Source: Hawksworthiomyces lignivorus
Taxonomy: Eukaryota; Ascomycota; Sordariomycetes; Ophiostomatales; Ophiostomataceae
Length of the DNA stretch: 64,000 nucleotides
Assembly: GCA_002917075.1 (NCBI GenBank)
Contig: NTMA01000060.1
Span: forward strand, 186,001 to 250,000
Reading direction: 5' to 3'
The notes below the pieces were generated by a model. The model ran no database searches and had not been told where the DNA came from. It saw only the letters and a program-made list of their open reading frames with translations. This document shows, piece by piece, positions 9,652 to 20,915 of this stretch (positions are counted from its first letter, which is position 1; every line of letters begins with the position of its first letter). The position numbers and the translations under genes are program-made.

Positions 9652-12319
9652 CTAGTATGGCGAGTTCACGACGTCGTCCTTGCCTAGCTTATACCGGCCG
9701 CTGTTAGGTCCGCCGATCCGGCTGCCGCTGGTCCGGCCGCCGGTGCTTCGCCTGCCGCCACCCAGCGCGGCGCCAGCGATGCTCTCGCGTGTGGGCCGCT
9801 TGAGCGACTTGTTGTCGACCATGTTGACCTCATGGGGCAGGGCCATGATGATGTTCTTGTCGGTGCCATACTGGAAGTCGTCGGCCTTTACGTCGTCGCT
9901 GTAGCGCTTGATCATGTAGGGACCCTTGATGCCGCGCAGGACCTTGCGCAGGCTCCACTCGATGACGTAGGGTCCTGTGGCCGTGATGATGCTGGTCTCT
10001 TCGGCACCCTCGCCCGTGTTGAACTTGGCCGGCGTGAAGGAGACGCCCTTGCCCGTCTCGTGGGCAAACTGGGCGACGTGCTCCGGCGTCAGCGCCAGGC
10101 GGCGCGGCTGCGGCTTGCTGTCGGCGGCAAAGGACTTTTCGAAGCCCAGCTTGCCCGCGTTCTTGCCCGTCGACTGCTGGGCGTCGATCAGCAGCAGGTA
10201 GGTGCGGCAGGTGCCCAGGATCCAGCGGCCGTCAGCCGACACATCGAGACCTATGATGGGCTCACCCAGGGCGGGGATGTGCGTCTTGGCGTTGATGCCC
10301 AGCCGGTCAAACAGGCGGATGTCACCCTTGTTGGATGCAACGGCGATGTGGCCCTTGCCCGTGGTAGCGAGCGCGGAGAAGTCATTCTTGGACACGTACT
10401 GCTTGAGCTCCGAGTCGACCAGCTTGCTGCCGGAAAGGCGCGGGTCGATGCGGTACAAGGCATTGTGCGACACGCCCAGGAACGTCGGCTCGTGCGTCAT
10501 CTGGGCAAACTTATTCTCGGGCGCAAACGTCACCACGGGGATGTCGTCATGCACATTCCACTCGTCGACGATCTTGCCATACTCGAGGTCCATGCGGTAC
10601 AGCTTGTTCGGGTCGGTGTCGTTCTGCAGAATCATGTTGCGGTCCTCGTTGTGCAGCATGACCTTCTTGGGGCTGAAGAGCTTGCCCTTGGGAGTCTCGA
10701 TCTTGGAGATGTTGGTTGAGAACTCCAGCTTGTTGTTTGGAGTGTGCTTGAAGACACCGATCTGCGTGCCACGAACCACAAATGAGCGGTCGTGCTTGTA
10801 GCCCACGGCCAGCGACTTGTTGATGGCCTTGTCCTTGGGCAGGCGGTCGACGTCATCGTCCTCCTCATCGCTGTCGTAGTGTTCGCTCCGCGGCTGGTCT
10901 TCCTCTTCCTCTTCCTCCTCCTCCTCCTCCTCGTGGCGCCGTTCCTCCTCTTCCTCTTCTTCTTCCTCTTCAGCGACGTCGGTCATGGCCAGGTCCGCAA
11001 AGGCGTCGGTGACGTAGTCTCTCTCCTTCTCCTTGATCTTGGTCCACTTGACCTCGTTCAGCTGCTCCCATAGGGCGCGCAGGAGGCCTTCCTGAAACCG
11101 CTCGAGCGTGGCCTGGTCTTTAAAGCGCAGAAGCCACGAGTAGGCCTGGCCGTCGCTGGTAAACTGGTTGAAGATGAACGACAGGAACTCAAAGTTGAAC
11201 ACGGGGTTGATGTCTGCCACCACAGGGATGCCCAGCCACTCGCGGTCTTTGCTGGACACCTGAAGCCAGTACTGCCAGTTGCCGACTTCGCTGACGATAG
11301 CCGTGACGGAGGCGTCCTGCTGGACAAACGAGCCAGACGGGAAGTCGAAGAAGTGCAGCTCGGCTAGCTCCGCAGTGAGGATTTCTCGCGCCGCTGGCGC
11401 CTCTTGCGCCTCAGGCGCGGCAGTCTTGAGTGCTGCCTCCGCCGTGCCTCTCCCGCCTGCTGCGGAGCTCGGGCTCCCTGCTGCCGCAGCAGCAGGCTTC
11501 TTTGTCGGCGTGTCGGTGACGGTGGCGCCGGCGGACGGCCTGGCGTCGCGCCGGACGCCGGCGTTGGCTGCGTTTCGTCCCGAGAACATGGAGTCGGTGG
11601 AGGCGATGGAGCGGGCCAGGGACGGGCTGTGCAGGGGGCTGGCCGGGGGGATCAGCTTGCCTGCGAACTCGAACTGGCGCAAGTCCTCGTCAGAGGCGGT
11701 GGTGGCCGGCTTGCGGTATTTGCGCTCGTACTGGCACTGCTTGGCGACCAGCTCGAACTGGCGGACAAGGCTGTCGGGGGTGGAGGAGAGGTCGCACACA
11801 AACTCGTAAACGTCGCCGGCGTCGCCAGTCAAGTCGCGCCAGCACAGGACGTTCTCGGCGCCTTCCTCGTCGCGCTTCTCGACGCGGAATTCGAGGGCCT
11901 CGTCGAGCAGGAATGTCTTCTCGTCGCGCTCAGCGGCCAAGGGGTCGGTCTCAGCGTCTTCTCCTTCTTCCTCTTCTAGCAGCTCGGCTTCGCCCTCTTC
12001 GTAGACGCGCTGGACAACCAGCTGGAATTGAAAATCCTGGGCGGTGCGGCGGATGCGGGCGTTGGCGTCCTTAAAGAGCAGTTCGGAATATCCTTTTGGG
12101 GAGAGAGGTCGGACAAGGTACAGCTGGCCCTGGGGCAACTCGATCATAGACTCTTGGCTGCCAGAGCCAAAGAGGAGCTTTGCGGCTGGTTGGAGAGAGC
12201 GTAGTTAGTATGGATGCTGATTGAGCGCAGAATGATGCAGAAGTGAAACGCAATTTGAACGCAGGGTTTGGGGGCCAGAGGGGGGGGCTGAGCGACTTAC
12301 CATTCCGGAGAACGAACAT
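9652..12319 (-). CDS. VID27: Vacuolar import and degradation protein Vid27
   Basis: Member of the fungal VID27 family, named from yeast screens for vacuolar import and degradation of gluconeogenic enzymes; molecular role still poorly defined. Exon 1 is only 19 nt (12319-12301, ATG at 12319). A 115-nt intron follows (GTAAGT donor, ACTAAC branch, CAG acceptor), then exon 2 runs 12185-9652, total 850 residues. The N-terminus MFVLRNAAKLLFGSGSQES leading into IELPQGQLYLVRPLSPKG is typical of the family. A PH-like region follows, then an almost pure Glu tract (about 10985-10870 on the DNA), and a C-terminal WD-like propeller ending in YKLGKDDVVNSPY. Yeast Vid27 is 782 residues, so the size fits. 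The tiny first exon is easily missed by automatic annotation. Confidence 0.93.
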
Positions 12320-13784
12320 TATTCGGAGGCGCCGTGCAAAAGCAGACAGCAAAAGAGGTCAGGTGGTCTTCTTCCCTGCAAGGGACTTGCAAGGACGTGG
12401 AAAAGAAGGACAGTAGCAGCAGCTATCAAGTTTGACTGAAGGCGTACACTGCCAGCGTGAAAATAGAAAGACGTTTAAAAAAGAAAGTAATATTTATATG
12501 AAAGAGAGTTTGTGAGGCGAAAAAAGGGAGGGAGGGAATATGACGAAAGGCAGCTCCTCAGCTAACTAAGGGAGGCGAATAGAGAGAGGGGAAGACTTAA
12601 AAGCAGGAGATATAGATGGACAAGCAGCAAGCAACAAGCTGCAATGGGAAACAAAGAAACGCGTGAAGGAGGGCAGCGCAGCCTGGGGAAGGTTTGCCAG
12701 GTTTTTTGTCGTCTGGGAAGCCTTTTCTTCGTTTGATGGTTGATTCTTTTTTAACAGATCACCAACTTCTATTTTTTTTCTTTCTTTTTTTTAATAACTT
12801 CTTCTTTTTTTATTTACTATTTATTTCGGCCCCCCTTTCCGTCTTGTTGTGGGCTCTTTCTCTCTGTCCTTTTTAATTTCTATTTATTTAATTTGGCAGT
12901 TGCCCTCTCTCGTCGCCCCGAAGACAGAAAGAGCCCCTCTTTGCCGCTCCCTCTTGCTGAATGCGTCATAGCAACAAGGGCAAAGAGGAAAGAGCTAGGC
13001 AATCATGGTTGCTATGAGGGGTGGCCAATCAGGTGTCGTTATTTTGGGGCTGGGTTGTGTGGCTTCCTGCGCTGGTGCCTTCGCGGATGTGGCTGCCTCT
13101 TTAATGAAAACAGCCCAGTGATCCATGATTGGTTGATGATTAACACCACTGGAGCCTGCGAACAGTAATTTCTTCCACAGCTCCAGCTTTTCCACTGTAT
13201 CTTACCCCTCAGCCCTCTAACCCCAGCAGGCCTGCTCACTAATAAAAGATAAGGTTACTCTTACCAGATAATTTTCTCTATCCCATACCATCTAGTAACG
13301 CCACCTCTCTAATGTCTCTTGCAGTCGCGTGCTCCAGGTCTCCAAAGTGCGTTTATTACCTGATCTTTCTAATGATGTCGAGGAACAACCAATCGAGGTA
13401 ACTTACATCTAAACCATCGCAGCCTCGCTGCCGATTAGTATGTGCGCGGATAGGCAATTACGCAGCAAAGCTGCAACAAGTTCTGCTCCGTTGTTTTATC
13501 TGCGTCACCTGAGCATCGCCCCTCGTAGATTTTACATCACCATGTTCACAATGATGGGATTTGCTAGAGAATGAAATCATGAGATAGTCACTTCTCGACT
13601 CGTATCATGTGTAGTTGATGAGCTTTTGAATTAAATTAAGTCTATATTCTATATTCTATGATGCCAATAAATCCATTTTCTAACGCTGCTGTAAGACAAA
13701 AATTCGCATGCCGCTGACCAAATCGGGTGGTATACTAGCTCATCCCCTGATGCATTCTATCTACCCCAGGCTCTAGTGATTGCT
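12320..13784. other. Intergenic region between the SDR gene and VID27
   Basis: Contains the VID27 promoter side (polypurine stretch 12430-12660) and long T-rich runs at 12770-12820. No frame has recognisable protein similarity. Nothing else seen. Confidence 0.55.
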
Positions 13785-14543
13785 TTACCAGGGGATCTCC
13801 TCGCCGTCGTTCCCGAGGAACTTGCCGGACGTGGCGATTGTGTATTTGTCGATCTGCTCGAGAGAAGTGCGGGCACTCTCCTCGCTGGTCAGCGGCGGGG
13901 CGGCAATGCCGAAGTAATCGGCGAGGCCTTGGCCGAGACTAGTCTGGACCCATCCCGGGTGCAGCAGGCCGACCACCACGTTCTGGTCCTTGAGCTCGAC
14001 GCTCGCCTTCTTGAAGAGGAAATTGGCCGCCGCCTTGCTCACGCCGTAAGCTGCGCCCACCGGGTAGTTGGTCGTCTCCAGGCTCTTGATGCTGGCCATG
14101 GTTGTGCTGATGAGGATGAACTTGGCCTGGCCGGAGGCCGCTGCCGTCTTCTGCAAGATTGGCTGCGTGGCGCGGAAGAGGCGCAGCGGACCGACGGTGT
14201 TCACCTCGAAGTCATAGACCAGATCCTCGGGAGTCGTCTCCAGGAGCAGCTTGTCGAAACCAGACGAGCCGCCGGCATTTGCCACGACAACATCGACAGC
14301 CGAGACGCCGGCGTTCGCTAAGGTACCAGTGAGGCCGTCAAAGTCGGCGGGGCTAGCCAGACGAACGATGACCAGACGGCTGCCGGCGGCCTTGGGCAGA
14401 TCGTTCAGCGAGACCGCGGTCGGGTCCTCGGGCCGGCGCACAGTAGCGACAACTGTGGTTTGGGGCCGCTGCAGCAGCTGAGCGACAAAGGAACGCCCAA
14501 TGCCCTTGTTTGTTCCGGTAATAAGGTAGGTTGTGTTGGCCAT
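13785..14543 (-). CDS. Short-chain dehydrogenase/reductase
   Basis: NAD(P)-dependent oxidoreductase of the classical SDR family, 252 residues, one exon, ATG at 14543. The dinucleotide-binding motif TGTNKGIG is at residues 9-16, NAG at 89-91, the catalytic serine in ISTTMAS near 146 and the YxxxK pair as Y166-K170 (YGVSK). The overall pattern resembles fungal norsolorinic-acid-ketoreductase-like or C-factor-like SDRs, but the substrate cannot be told from sequence. No polyketide or other biosynthetic gene lies next to it, so a secondary-metabolite role is not supported. There is no signal peptide, so the enzyme is probably cytosolic. Confidence 0.9.
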   Translation of the reverse strand: MANTTYLITGTNKGIGRSFVAQLLQRPQTTVVATVRRPEDPTAVSLNDLPKAAGSRLVIVRLASPADFDGLTGTLANAGVSAVDVVVANAGGSSGFDKLLLETTPEDLVYDFEVNTVGPLRLFRATQPILQKTAAASGQAKFILISTTMASIKSLETTNYPVGAAYGVSKAAANFLFKKASVELKDQNVVVGLLHPGWVQTSLGQGLADYFGIAAPPLTSEESARTSLEQIDKYTIATSGKFLGNDGEEIPW

Positions 14544-15424
14544 TGCTAAGTAAGGATAATTATCAATTGAGTCTAATTGGCAATATATTGCTAGAAATAA
14601 AGTCTATGTGACAGTGATATTTTGTGAGAAAGCGAATTATTGAAGCTTGACTGTTGAGACTTGACTGTTGAGGGTTGAGATTGTTGTGGATGAGACTCAA
14701 AACCAACATCATCATGTCGAACAAGAGCAAGCAAGCCATTAAATACTCAGATGAACAAACATCTTGAGAGAAGGAAAGAAACAGAACCAAGACGAACAAC
14801 AATGACGAGATGACAAACTCGAAGATTGTCTAAGCAAGATATCTTTTCATGTTTAGTATCGCAACCTACAGCCTCGTCCCATGGACACTACGCAAGATGC
14901 TTTTCTTTGTCGCAAGTTTGATGTCTGTAGTTATGGCACGGCAAAGGCGCACCACCTCTCAAAGCTGGCTTATAAAATTCACCTGTGATTGGCCTGCTTG
15001 AGTAGGGGGAAAGGCTACGGACTCGCATCTGAATGCAGAGTGTGGAATCAATTAACTAAGGGGGTTGCTGTATAATCAGCCAGAAGAATTGCAACCTGAT
15101 AACGCCATTTTGTCGAGGGCGACGTTTGTCAGCGAAATTTGGAATCACCCTCAGCGAGCAATGTGGTTGGAGCAACGCAAAAACAGAAACAGCCCTATAG
15201 CTTTCTTCCTCCAATAGCAATAGCGATTTCCCGCGACACTCTAAACAGCTGCATTACGATATCAACTCGAATTTATCAGGCTACTGATAGATCAAGCCAA
15301 AGCTCTTCGTATTAAACTTAATTGTTTGATGCTTCGGAAGGTAGTATCTTTATCCCGTTTTTTGTCTATTATGTAAGTGAACTTTGTTTTGCCCAGTATT
15401 GCACGTTTCTTCCTAGTCGTTCGA
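14544..15424. other. Gene-poor A/T-richer spacer
   Basis: About 0.9 kb of lower-GC sequence upstream of the SDR gene. No coding frame or RNA gene recognised. Confidence 0.55.
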
Positions 15425-15885
15425 CTAGGGTAGCTTTACAATCAACTCGAAGCCGTCAAGGTCGCCCCCTACAATGCTCATCCCTTCTTTAAGAGACATC
15501 TCGGTGAAGCTAGAGCTGAAAAGCATCTGCATATGGTAGGGGTCGTGTTGGATAGCTAAGTCGGGTTGTTCAGCAGTCAGCCTGAAAAATCATCTGAGAA
15601 TTTCAGGATAGCCGGGGAGTCTGGGTCTATGAAAGATGGCAGATTGAATATGCGACAGACTTTATGATGTATATGAAGTCTTCTCTCCTCGACTTCGCTA
15701 CTAACGGAACTGTCAGCGAAATATCGACTCCTTCAATTTTTGTACCACCACAACAGCCATTCGGTCCATTTTGCCCAGGCTGTATTTCCTCGACATAACT
15801 ACGATAGAAAATCGCTGATGCAAGCGTTCACATAAGCCTGGTGTCCTGTAAATAAAATTGCTAAAATCAAGGAACAGCAGATCAT
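15425..15885 (-). pseudogene. Broken gene for a small secreted protein, unknown family
   Basis: On the minus strand an ATG at 15885 begins a hydrophobic leader, MICCSLILAILFTG, that looks like a signal peptide. The frame stops at a TAG shortly after a T4 run (15811-15808). Directly past that run the neighbouring frame is open and continues (QPGQNGPNGCCGGTKIEGVD) to a possible donor GTCTGT at 15660. A good acceptor TTTTTCAG at 15582 then joins, in matching phase, to a final exon (15581-15425) ending in DGFELIVKLP and a stop. One base of length change in the T run would put leader and body in one frame of roughly 125 codons. So this is either a recent pseudogene or a sequencing/assembly error. 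I do not recognise the family. It sits beside another secreted-protein gene. Confidence 0.45.
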
Positions 15886-16051
15886 GAGAGATAATTGAAA
15901 GAAGAAAGGGGAAAAAAAGGTCTATTAATAAGTATTGATCTCTAACTGCAAATGGCTTGAATTTGAGTGATTATATATGAAGGCCGGAACCGAGGTAGAC
16001 AGCGAGCTGGACGATGAAGCAGAAACGGGAGAAGGGGCAGCACCCAGCACA

Positions 16052-16606
16052 TCAATTGCCGCAGGCGAGGATCTGCACGTCCGTCATCTGAATCGTGGTC
16101 GGGCTGCCTGAGGAGACGGATAGGATGAAAGAATTGGATCCTGCGCTAATGGTGACCTGCGCGGTGTACGTCTGCCACGTCGCGGACACTTCGCTGGCGA
16201 CAAATCCGGGGTCGTTGAGCCCAAAGCTTATTGTCGCGCCACCAGCAGTGAGTACCATATACTTGACAGATATCGTATAAGTGCCGGTGTAGGGAAAGGT
16301 GATATCCTGTATCGTGAGTTCGGCGTCATCGTCCGCGGAAATCTGGACACACGAGTCATAGTTGCCGCAAGGGGCCACCTGGGTCCATTTGTTGTCAGAA
16401 GAGGCCTGGGGTGCCACGAATTCTAATATCCAGTCTGATAAGGGGTCGAAGTCGGGAGCCTTCACAAGGTTTTCGCAGACCGGCGAGGGTGAAGGAGAAG
16501 GCGAGACAGAAGACGCTGATGGCTTCAATTTGGACGGCTTACAAGCAGAGGCCATGGCTGCGCCGGCCCAGAGAAGAGGGACAATTAACAAACTAGAAAG
16601 CTTCAT
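16052..16606 (-). CDS. Secreted protein with a carbohydrate-binding-module-like beta-sandwich
   Basis: 184 residues, single exon. The start is the ATG at 16606, because it begins a clean signal peptide (MKLSSLLIVPLLWAGAAMAS); open codons upstream lack an ATG in that role. The mature part has a Ser/Pro linker (SVSPSPSPSPV) followed by one domain with the pattern of CBM4/9 or galactose-binding-like modules: N-terminal DFDPLSDWILEF, a central YTISVKYMVL strand pair and ATWQTYTAQVTI. Four cysteines in the mature chain could form disulfides. No catalytic domain is attached, so it may be a free-standing sugar-binding or cell-surface protein. Family assignment is inference from pattern only. Confidence 0.75.
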   Translation of the reverse strand: MKLSSLLIVPLLWAGAAMASACKPSKLKPSASSVSPSPSPSPVCENLVKAPDFDPLSDWILEFVAPQASSDNKWTQVAPCGNYDSCVQISADDDAELTIQDITFPYTGTYTISVKYMVLTAGGATISFGLNDPGFVASEVSATWQTYTAQVTISAGSNSFILSVSSGSPTTIQMTDVQILACGN

Positions 16607-17298
16607 TTTGAAAACGGTGTGTTTCTCTACCCTTGTGTTGAAATCGCTCGTGAATCGGCGTCGCAGAGAACTGAATTGTCTGACTGGAACAAGGGGAACG
16701 TTGAGGAGAGAAGAAAGGGGGTGCAGCACCTCTCTCTTTTCTACAACTACGAAAGGAAATAAGAAACAAATGAAAGTCCGCATGGAAGTGTACGGCGTAT
16801 ATGTCCTGCCACTAGTTAACTATTGATTTCACTTAGACTAAGGGGATAAAACTCAAATAACCAATATTCAAGTGGGCTGCGGACGAATTGATCGCATGTA
16901 ACTTGGTAGTGTGATGCTCATGAACCTCAATAAATCGATTAATTCTAGGGTGTCGCCAAAAAATAGTGCCAGAAAGAGAAATCCCCCCTGTCACTCTTAA
17001 CCGTTTCCAGGTAAGCTCGGCAGCTATTTTGTGTGGTTACGTGGAAAAATCCACTGGGATAGAAATTCAGAGATAGATCAAGTGCCATCGCGTATGAAGG
17101 ATTCTCGATCTCATTCTTTTGTTTCTATGCGCAGATGAAGCTTGCCACGAAAGATGCATCGTGACCGTTGTCTTGGCTCGGGACGGGCACGAAGCGATCG
17201 ACGATCAAGATGTGGGGGAAACATGCTCTTAGTGTCTTGGCAGGTGGCTGCTTGATGCTTGATACGGAAGGAGCTCAGGGGCAAGAGTATCACTAATA

Positions 17299-17709
17299 CT
17301 AAGGATTATACCAGAGCATGGGGTCATGAACAAGGAAAATAAGAGAATACGCTGCAAATTCTCTGATGAACAAGCCCATGACAAGACAACCCTCTCGATG
17401 GATTAATACCCAGGACAGTACAGGCCTGTCAAAGGAATAGAGTCTACAGGCAGCGTGGCACGAAAAGAGCGTCGGTGTCAAGGCAAGCCGCCTTCCTGGG
17501 GCCACGACTGAGCAATAGCGGACTCACTCGAAGAACAGCTTTGGGCGCTCAGCCTCTAGCAGGCCAGTACTCTCAGTGCAGCGCAGACCGGCCGGTTTGT
17601 ACGTGGCCGGTGGGAGTCGCTTGAGGAGCAACGAGGCGAATGCTGGTCTTCCCGCCAAATACTTTCCTCGTTCTCTTTTACTGGCACAGAGTTGCAGCTG
17701 GCTACGCAC
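17299..17709 (-). pseudogene. Possible relic of a GNAT-type acetyltransferase gene
   Basis: Two minus-strand frames have protein-like composition. 17709-17524 reads LLLKRLPPATYKPAGLRC and ends near a GTGAGT donor at about 17525. 17505-17299 contains PVLSWVLIHREGCLVMG, which recalls the SWvllHxxGsiG strand of fungal FR47-like acetyltransferases. No intron of plausible length joins them cleanly, and the rest is not conserved. I offer this only as a decayed fragment. It could be chance. Confidence 0.2.
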
Positions 17710-18032
17710 TTGTCTATTTCACTATTGCACGTAGAAGGTTGAGCATCTATTGATGCGTACGTCGCAGGAAATCCATCGGTGCCACTCGGTGATCTTTCAC
17801 AGATCTTCCGAAGCTGCACACAACCTTTGGAGCCGATCTCCAGATGGCTCCATCAGTCAAAAGCCACAACACAATCCCGCTCATGCGACCAAGTAAACAT
17901 CATGGTCACCAGCATTGCCAGTCACAGAAGAGCGCGCGAACGGATAGAAACTAGATGCGATAGGAGAGCTGTACACGGCATCATTCTGGGCTCTTCATTA
18001 AAGACTCCTCTTCCAGGGCCAATTCAAAAACC

Positions 18033-18048
18033 AAAAAAAAAAAAAAAA
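18033..18048. repeat. Poly-A run
   Basis: Sixteen consecutive A on the plus strand within the gene-poor region. Likely a length-variable homopolymer. No gene association evident. Confidence 0.8.
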
Positions 18049-19906
18049 TTGCGACAAGCCGGGAAAGGGAGCAGCTAATCTTGCTTATCTTTAATATTTT
18101 ACCACATTTTCAGGGTCTTTGACTCACCATCTTTCACGACCGCCTACACGTCGTGTTTTAGCCACGTGGGGGGGGGGTCGCTATTGTTTTCTGTCGTGGT
18201 AGAGACACGCGCCTTTTTGCCTCATTTCCTTTTAACGCGGGGGCTGCAAGGCTCAGCTCTGGACTTTAAAGAACACAAGCACACAGAGGGTGCACGTTAA
18301 GCCTCTCCCGGATGGTGGTGGAGCTTTACTTGGTGAGTACGCCTTGGCGACCCATCGTGTAGCCTTGCCCATCTAGTAAGCAAATGCTTGACCTCTGTTC
18401 TAATTAATGAAAAGCTTTAAACCGACCGCGGTACACTAATCTACCGTTTGCTGATGGACACGTTTGGAGGTCTTAGATCGACTGCCTCATATAAAGCAAT
18501 CTCTGCCTCTGAATCCAGTATACCTTACGAATTGTACGAGCATTTTGCATTTGTTGCAACCAATCTTTATGTGCTGAGAATGAAAGCCGACTCATCTGCT
18601 GGAAATGGAAAAATTAGAGAATTGGAAATTTGATATAGCAAAAAAAAAAGCAAAAGAAAGAAGAAGAAAAGAAAAGAAAAAGAAAAGAGAATAGAAGCTG
18701 GAGGAGAAAGAGGTGAGATCAAATATGCTTGAAAGTAGAACAAGAGAGATAAAAGAGAAGACAAAGCAAAAGAACAGTAGAGTCGCCTTCACTCTCTTCT
18801 TGATCTCGTGTGCGTGCAGATCTCGAGATAACGATCCGATTTGACAGCCTTGTCGGCGAACGTCCCCAGAATATCCTGATTGATGGCAGACGCCGTCTCC
18901 TCTCGTTTTTATGGTTCTTTCATAGCCCGGAATACAAAATGCGGAGATATTCATGATTGAACCTGTCAGACGCGAACTCTGCAGGGCCATCCGTTGCGCA
19001 ATGCTTTGACGCCAAGAGCACGACGAAACTAACTCTGCGCGTCGTCATCCGGACGTCCGCTGCATGTCCCAGCAATTTTTTGAAGCTGATGTCTTTTTTA
19101 GCTGTATCCAGTTTTTATGTAAGACAGAAGCCAGTCATGTTGTGAAACACGCGTAAGATGCTTTTAGAGAGGGACTCTGCACATGAAAATGGATCCGTTT
19201 CAGAATGCAAGTGGATCGGAGGTTTACGCCGGCATTACGTATATCTGGCAAAAAGAGAGAACGCACACACAAACAGTGCAGGATAGAAAGGATAAAAGAG
19301 CTGGATGGCAATATGTCCGGTGCTCGATGGTTGCAGGCGATCCCGTCCTAAACGCAATGACAGGAAAACCAAAGCAGCCAGGCAGGGAAGCAGGAAGACC
19401 AGTCTCAAGTTGATTGTTCGTGGGCCAGGTTTTTATTCCTCTTCATCTCCATCGTTCTTTCACATCCTTGTCCTTTTTCAGCCTCTTCCAGAACATCTTC
19501 AGCTTTGGCGTCGAACTAGGGGGCTTTGTCGTCGTGTACAAGCCTCATCATCAACAAGGCTGAGTTTCTATTCTCAGCTCACCCTCCACTTCTATCTAAC
19601 CACTCGCCGCCGCCCTCTGCATTGTTACCCGTCTTAATTAACCACCTTGTTTTTGTCCGCATCCTGTCTTGTTTTCTTGTGTTTGCACAACAGCTGCTGA
19701 CGTACGTCTTCCTACTTTTTTTTTTTTTTCATTGCTACTGGTGCTGGTAGATTATCTTTGCATATATTTAAGCTACAACATTCCAATACTATTTAATTCT
19801 TAATTTCCCAATCCGGACATTCCATCCTCTTTCCTATCGATACTTGCGATTGACTTCGACTATTTTGTCGCTCGTTACTATCTCTTTGGTAATCTGTTCT
19901 CCTAAG

Positions 19907-20572
19907 ATGAAGACGGGCCTCCTTTCTCTGCTCGCCGCCTCTGGTGCGCCAGCGCTGATCTTGGCCGCCGGGCTATCCACCACCAGCTTGGGAGCGGCCT
20001 CTCAGCCGGCAACCGTGGCAACGGCGACGACAGCCACCGGCGCCACCTCATTACCATCTCTCATTGCCGAGGTGCCTAAATGCGCCCTCGGCTGCCTAGC
20101 ATCAGCGTCTACCCAGCTCGGCTGCGATGCCACTGACCTGACTTGCGTCTGCCGCAGCGTCGCCAATAACGCCACGGCATCGCTGGCCGCAGAGCTAGGC
20201 TCTTGTATCCTACTTGGATCGTGTGAAAGCGGCGAACTGAAAGGTAGGTTACTTCTTTATTCTCCCATTTCGAAGAAGGGGGGGGAAAGAGGAGAGATTT
20301 GGGATCGCAGCTAACATCTTCCAGTTATCGAGTCGCTGGCTCCCCAGATCTGCGCTCAGGTGTCGACGGCGCCCTCATCTGTGCTTTCGGCGGTGTCATC
20401 AGAGATCACATCAGAGCTGGCTACGGCGACGCGCGCAGGGGCGGCCACAGGAACAGGCTCGGCCTCATCGTCTACCAGCGGGAACGCCGCGGCACCACCA
20501 GCCGGGACGCGGGCCACGATGGCGCTGCTGGCCATCGGTGGTGTGGCAGTTCTAGCGGTGTATGCTTTATAA
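19907..20572 (+). CDS. GPI-anchored CFEM-domain cell-surface protein
   Basis: Exon 1 is 19907-20243, an 81-nt intron follows (GTAGGT donor, CTAAC branch, CAG acceptor), exon 2 is 20325-20572; 194 residues. There is an N-terminal signal peptide (MKTGLLSLLAASGAPALILAAG), then a Thr/Ala stretch, then a CFEM domain with eight cysteines: PKCALGC, the GCDATDLTCVC core, two more in SCILLGSC and the last in PQIC after the intron. The aspartate in ATDLTCVC is the position that contacts haem iron in characterised CFEM proteins. A Ser/Thr-rich stalk and a hydrophobic tail (MALLAIGGVAVLAVYAL) fit a GPI-attachment signal. Family members act in haem or iron uptake, wall architecture or host interaction; which applies here is unknown. 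Confidence 0.92.
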
Positions 20573-20915
20573 GAGAAAAAAAAGAACACTACGCAGAATA
20601 GAGCTTTCTTCTTCCTTTGTTTTTATTTACTTTGATAGGGTACACGCTGGACGGCCCGTACGGGAAGGCCTTTGAAAGCGAATGATAAACGGGTAATAGG
20701 CCTTCTTTTGCGCCTGGCTTTTGGGACATATAATAGTTGGACGCATCCTGTTGTAAATAAACTGACGGATGCATCATTTCATACATATATAGACGGATAT
20801 ATTTCCTTTCCCTCCTGTGCTCAAAGCCAAATTGAGCCCTACTTTATTCTCATACCAAAATCTCTTGAATCTTGCTTATTTTGTATATTCCAAAATCCGT
20901 ATTTTCCAATGTTCC
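20573..20915. other. Convergent 3' spacer between the CFEM and GH31 genes
   Basis: About 340 bp of A/T-rich sequence between two convergent stop codons. Expected to hold both poly(A) sites. Nothing else seen. Confidence 0.6.

Larger units (their letters stand above)
16607..19906. other. 3.3-kb gene-poor region
   Basis: Apart from a weak acetyltransferase-like relic at 17299-17709 I see no gene. An A16 run lies at 18033-18048 and a polypurine stretch at 18640-18780. T-rich sequence at 19720-19735 and a CT-rich zone before 19900 probably belong to the CFEM gene promoter and leader. Confidence 0.5.

Noticed and set aside
13785..14543. SDR gene as part of a secondary-metabolite cluster
   Set aside because: No polyketide synthase, peptide synthetase, terpene cyclase, P450 or pathway regulator lies nearby.
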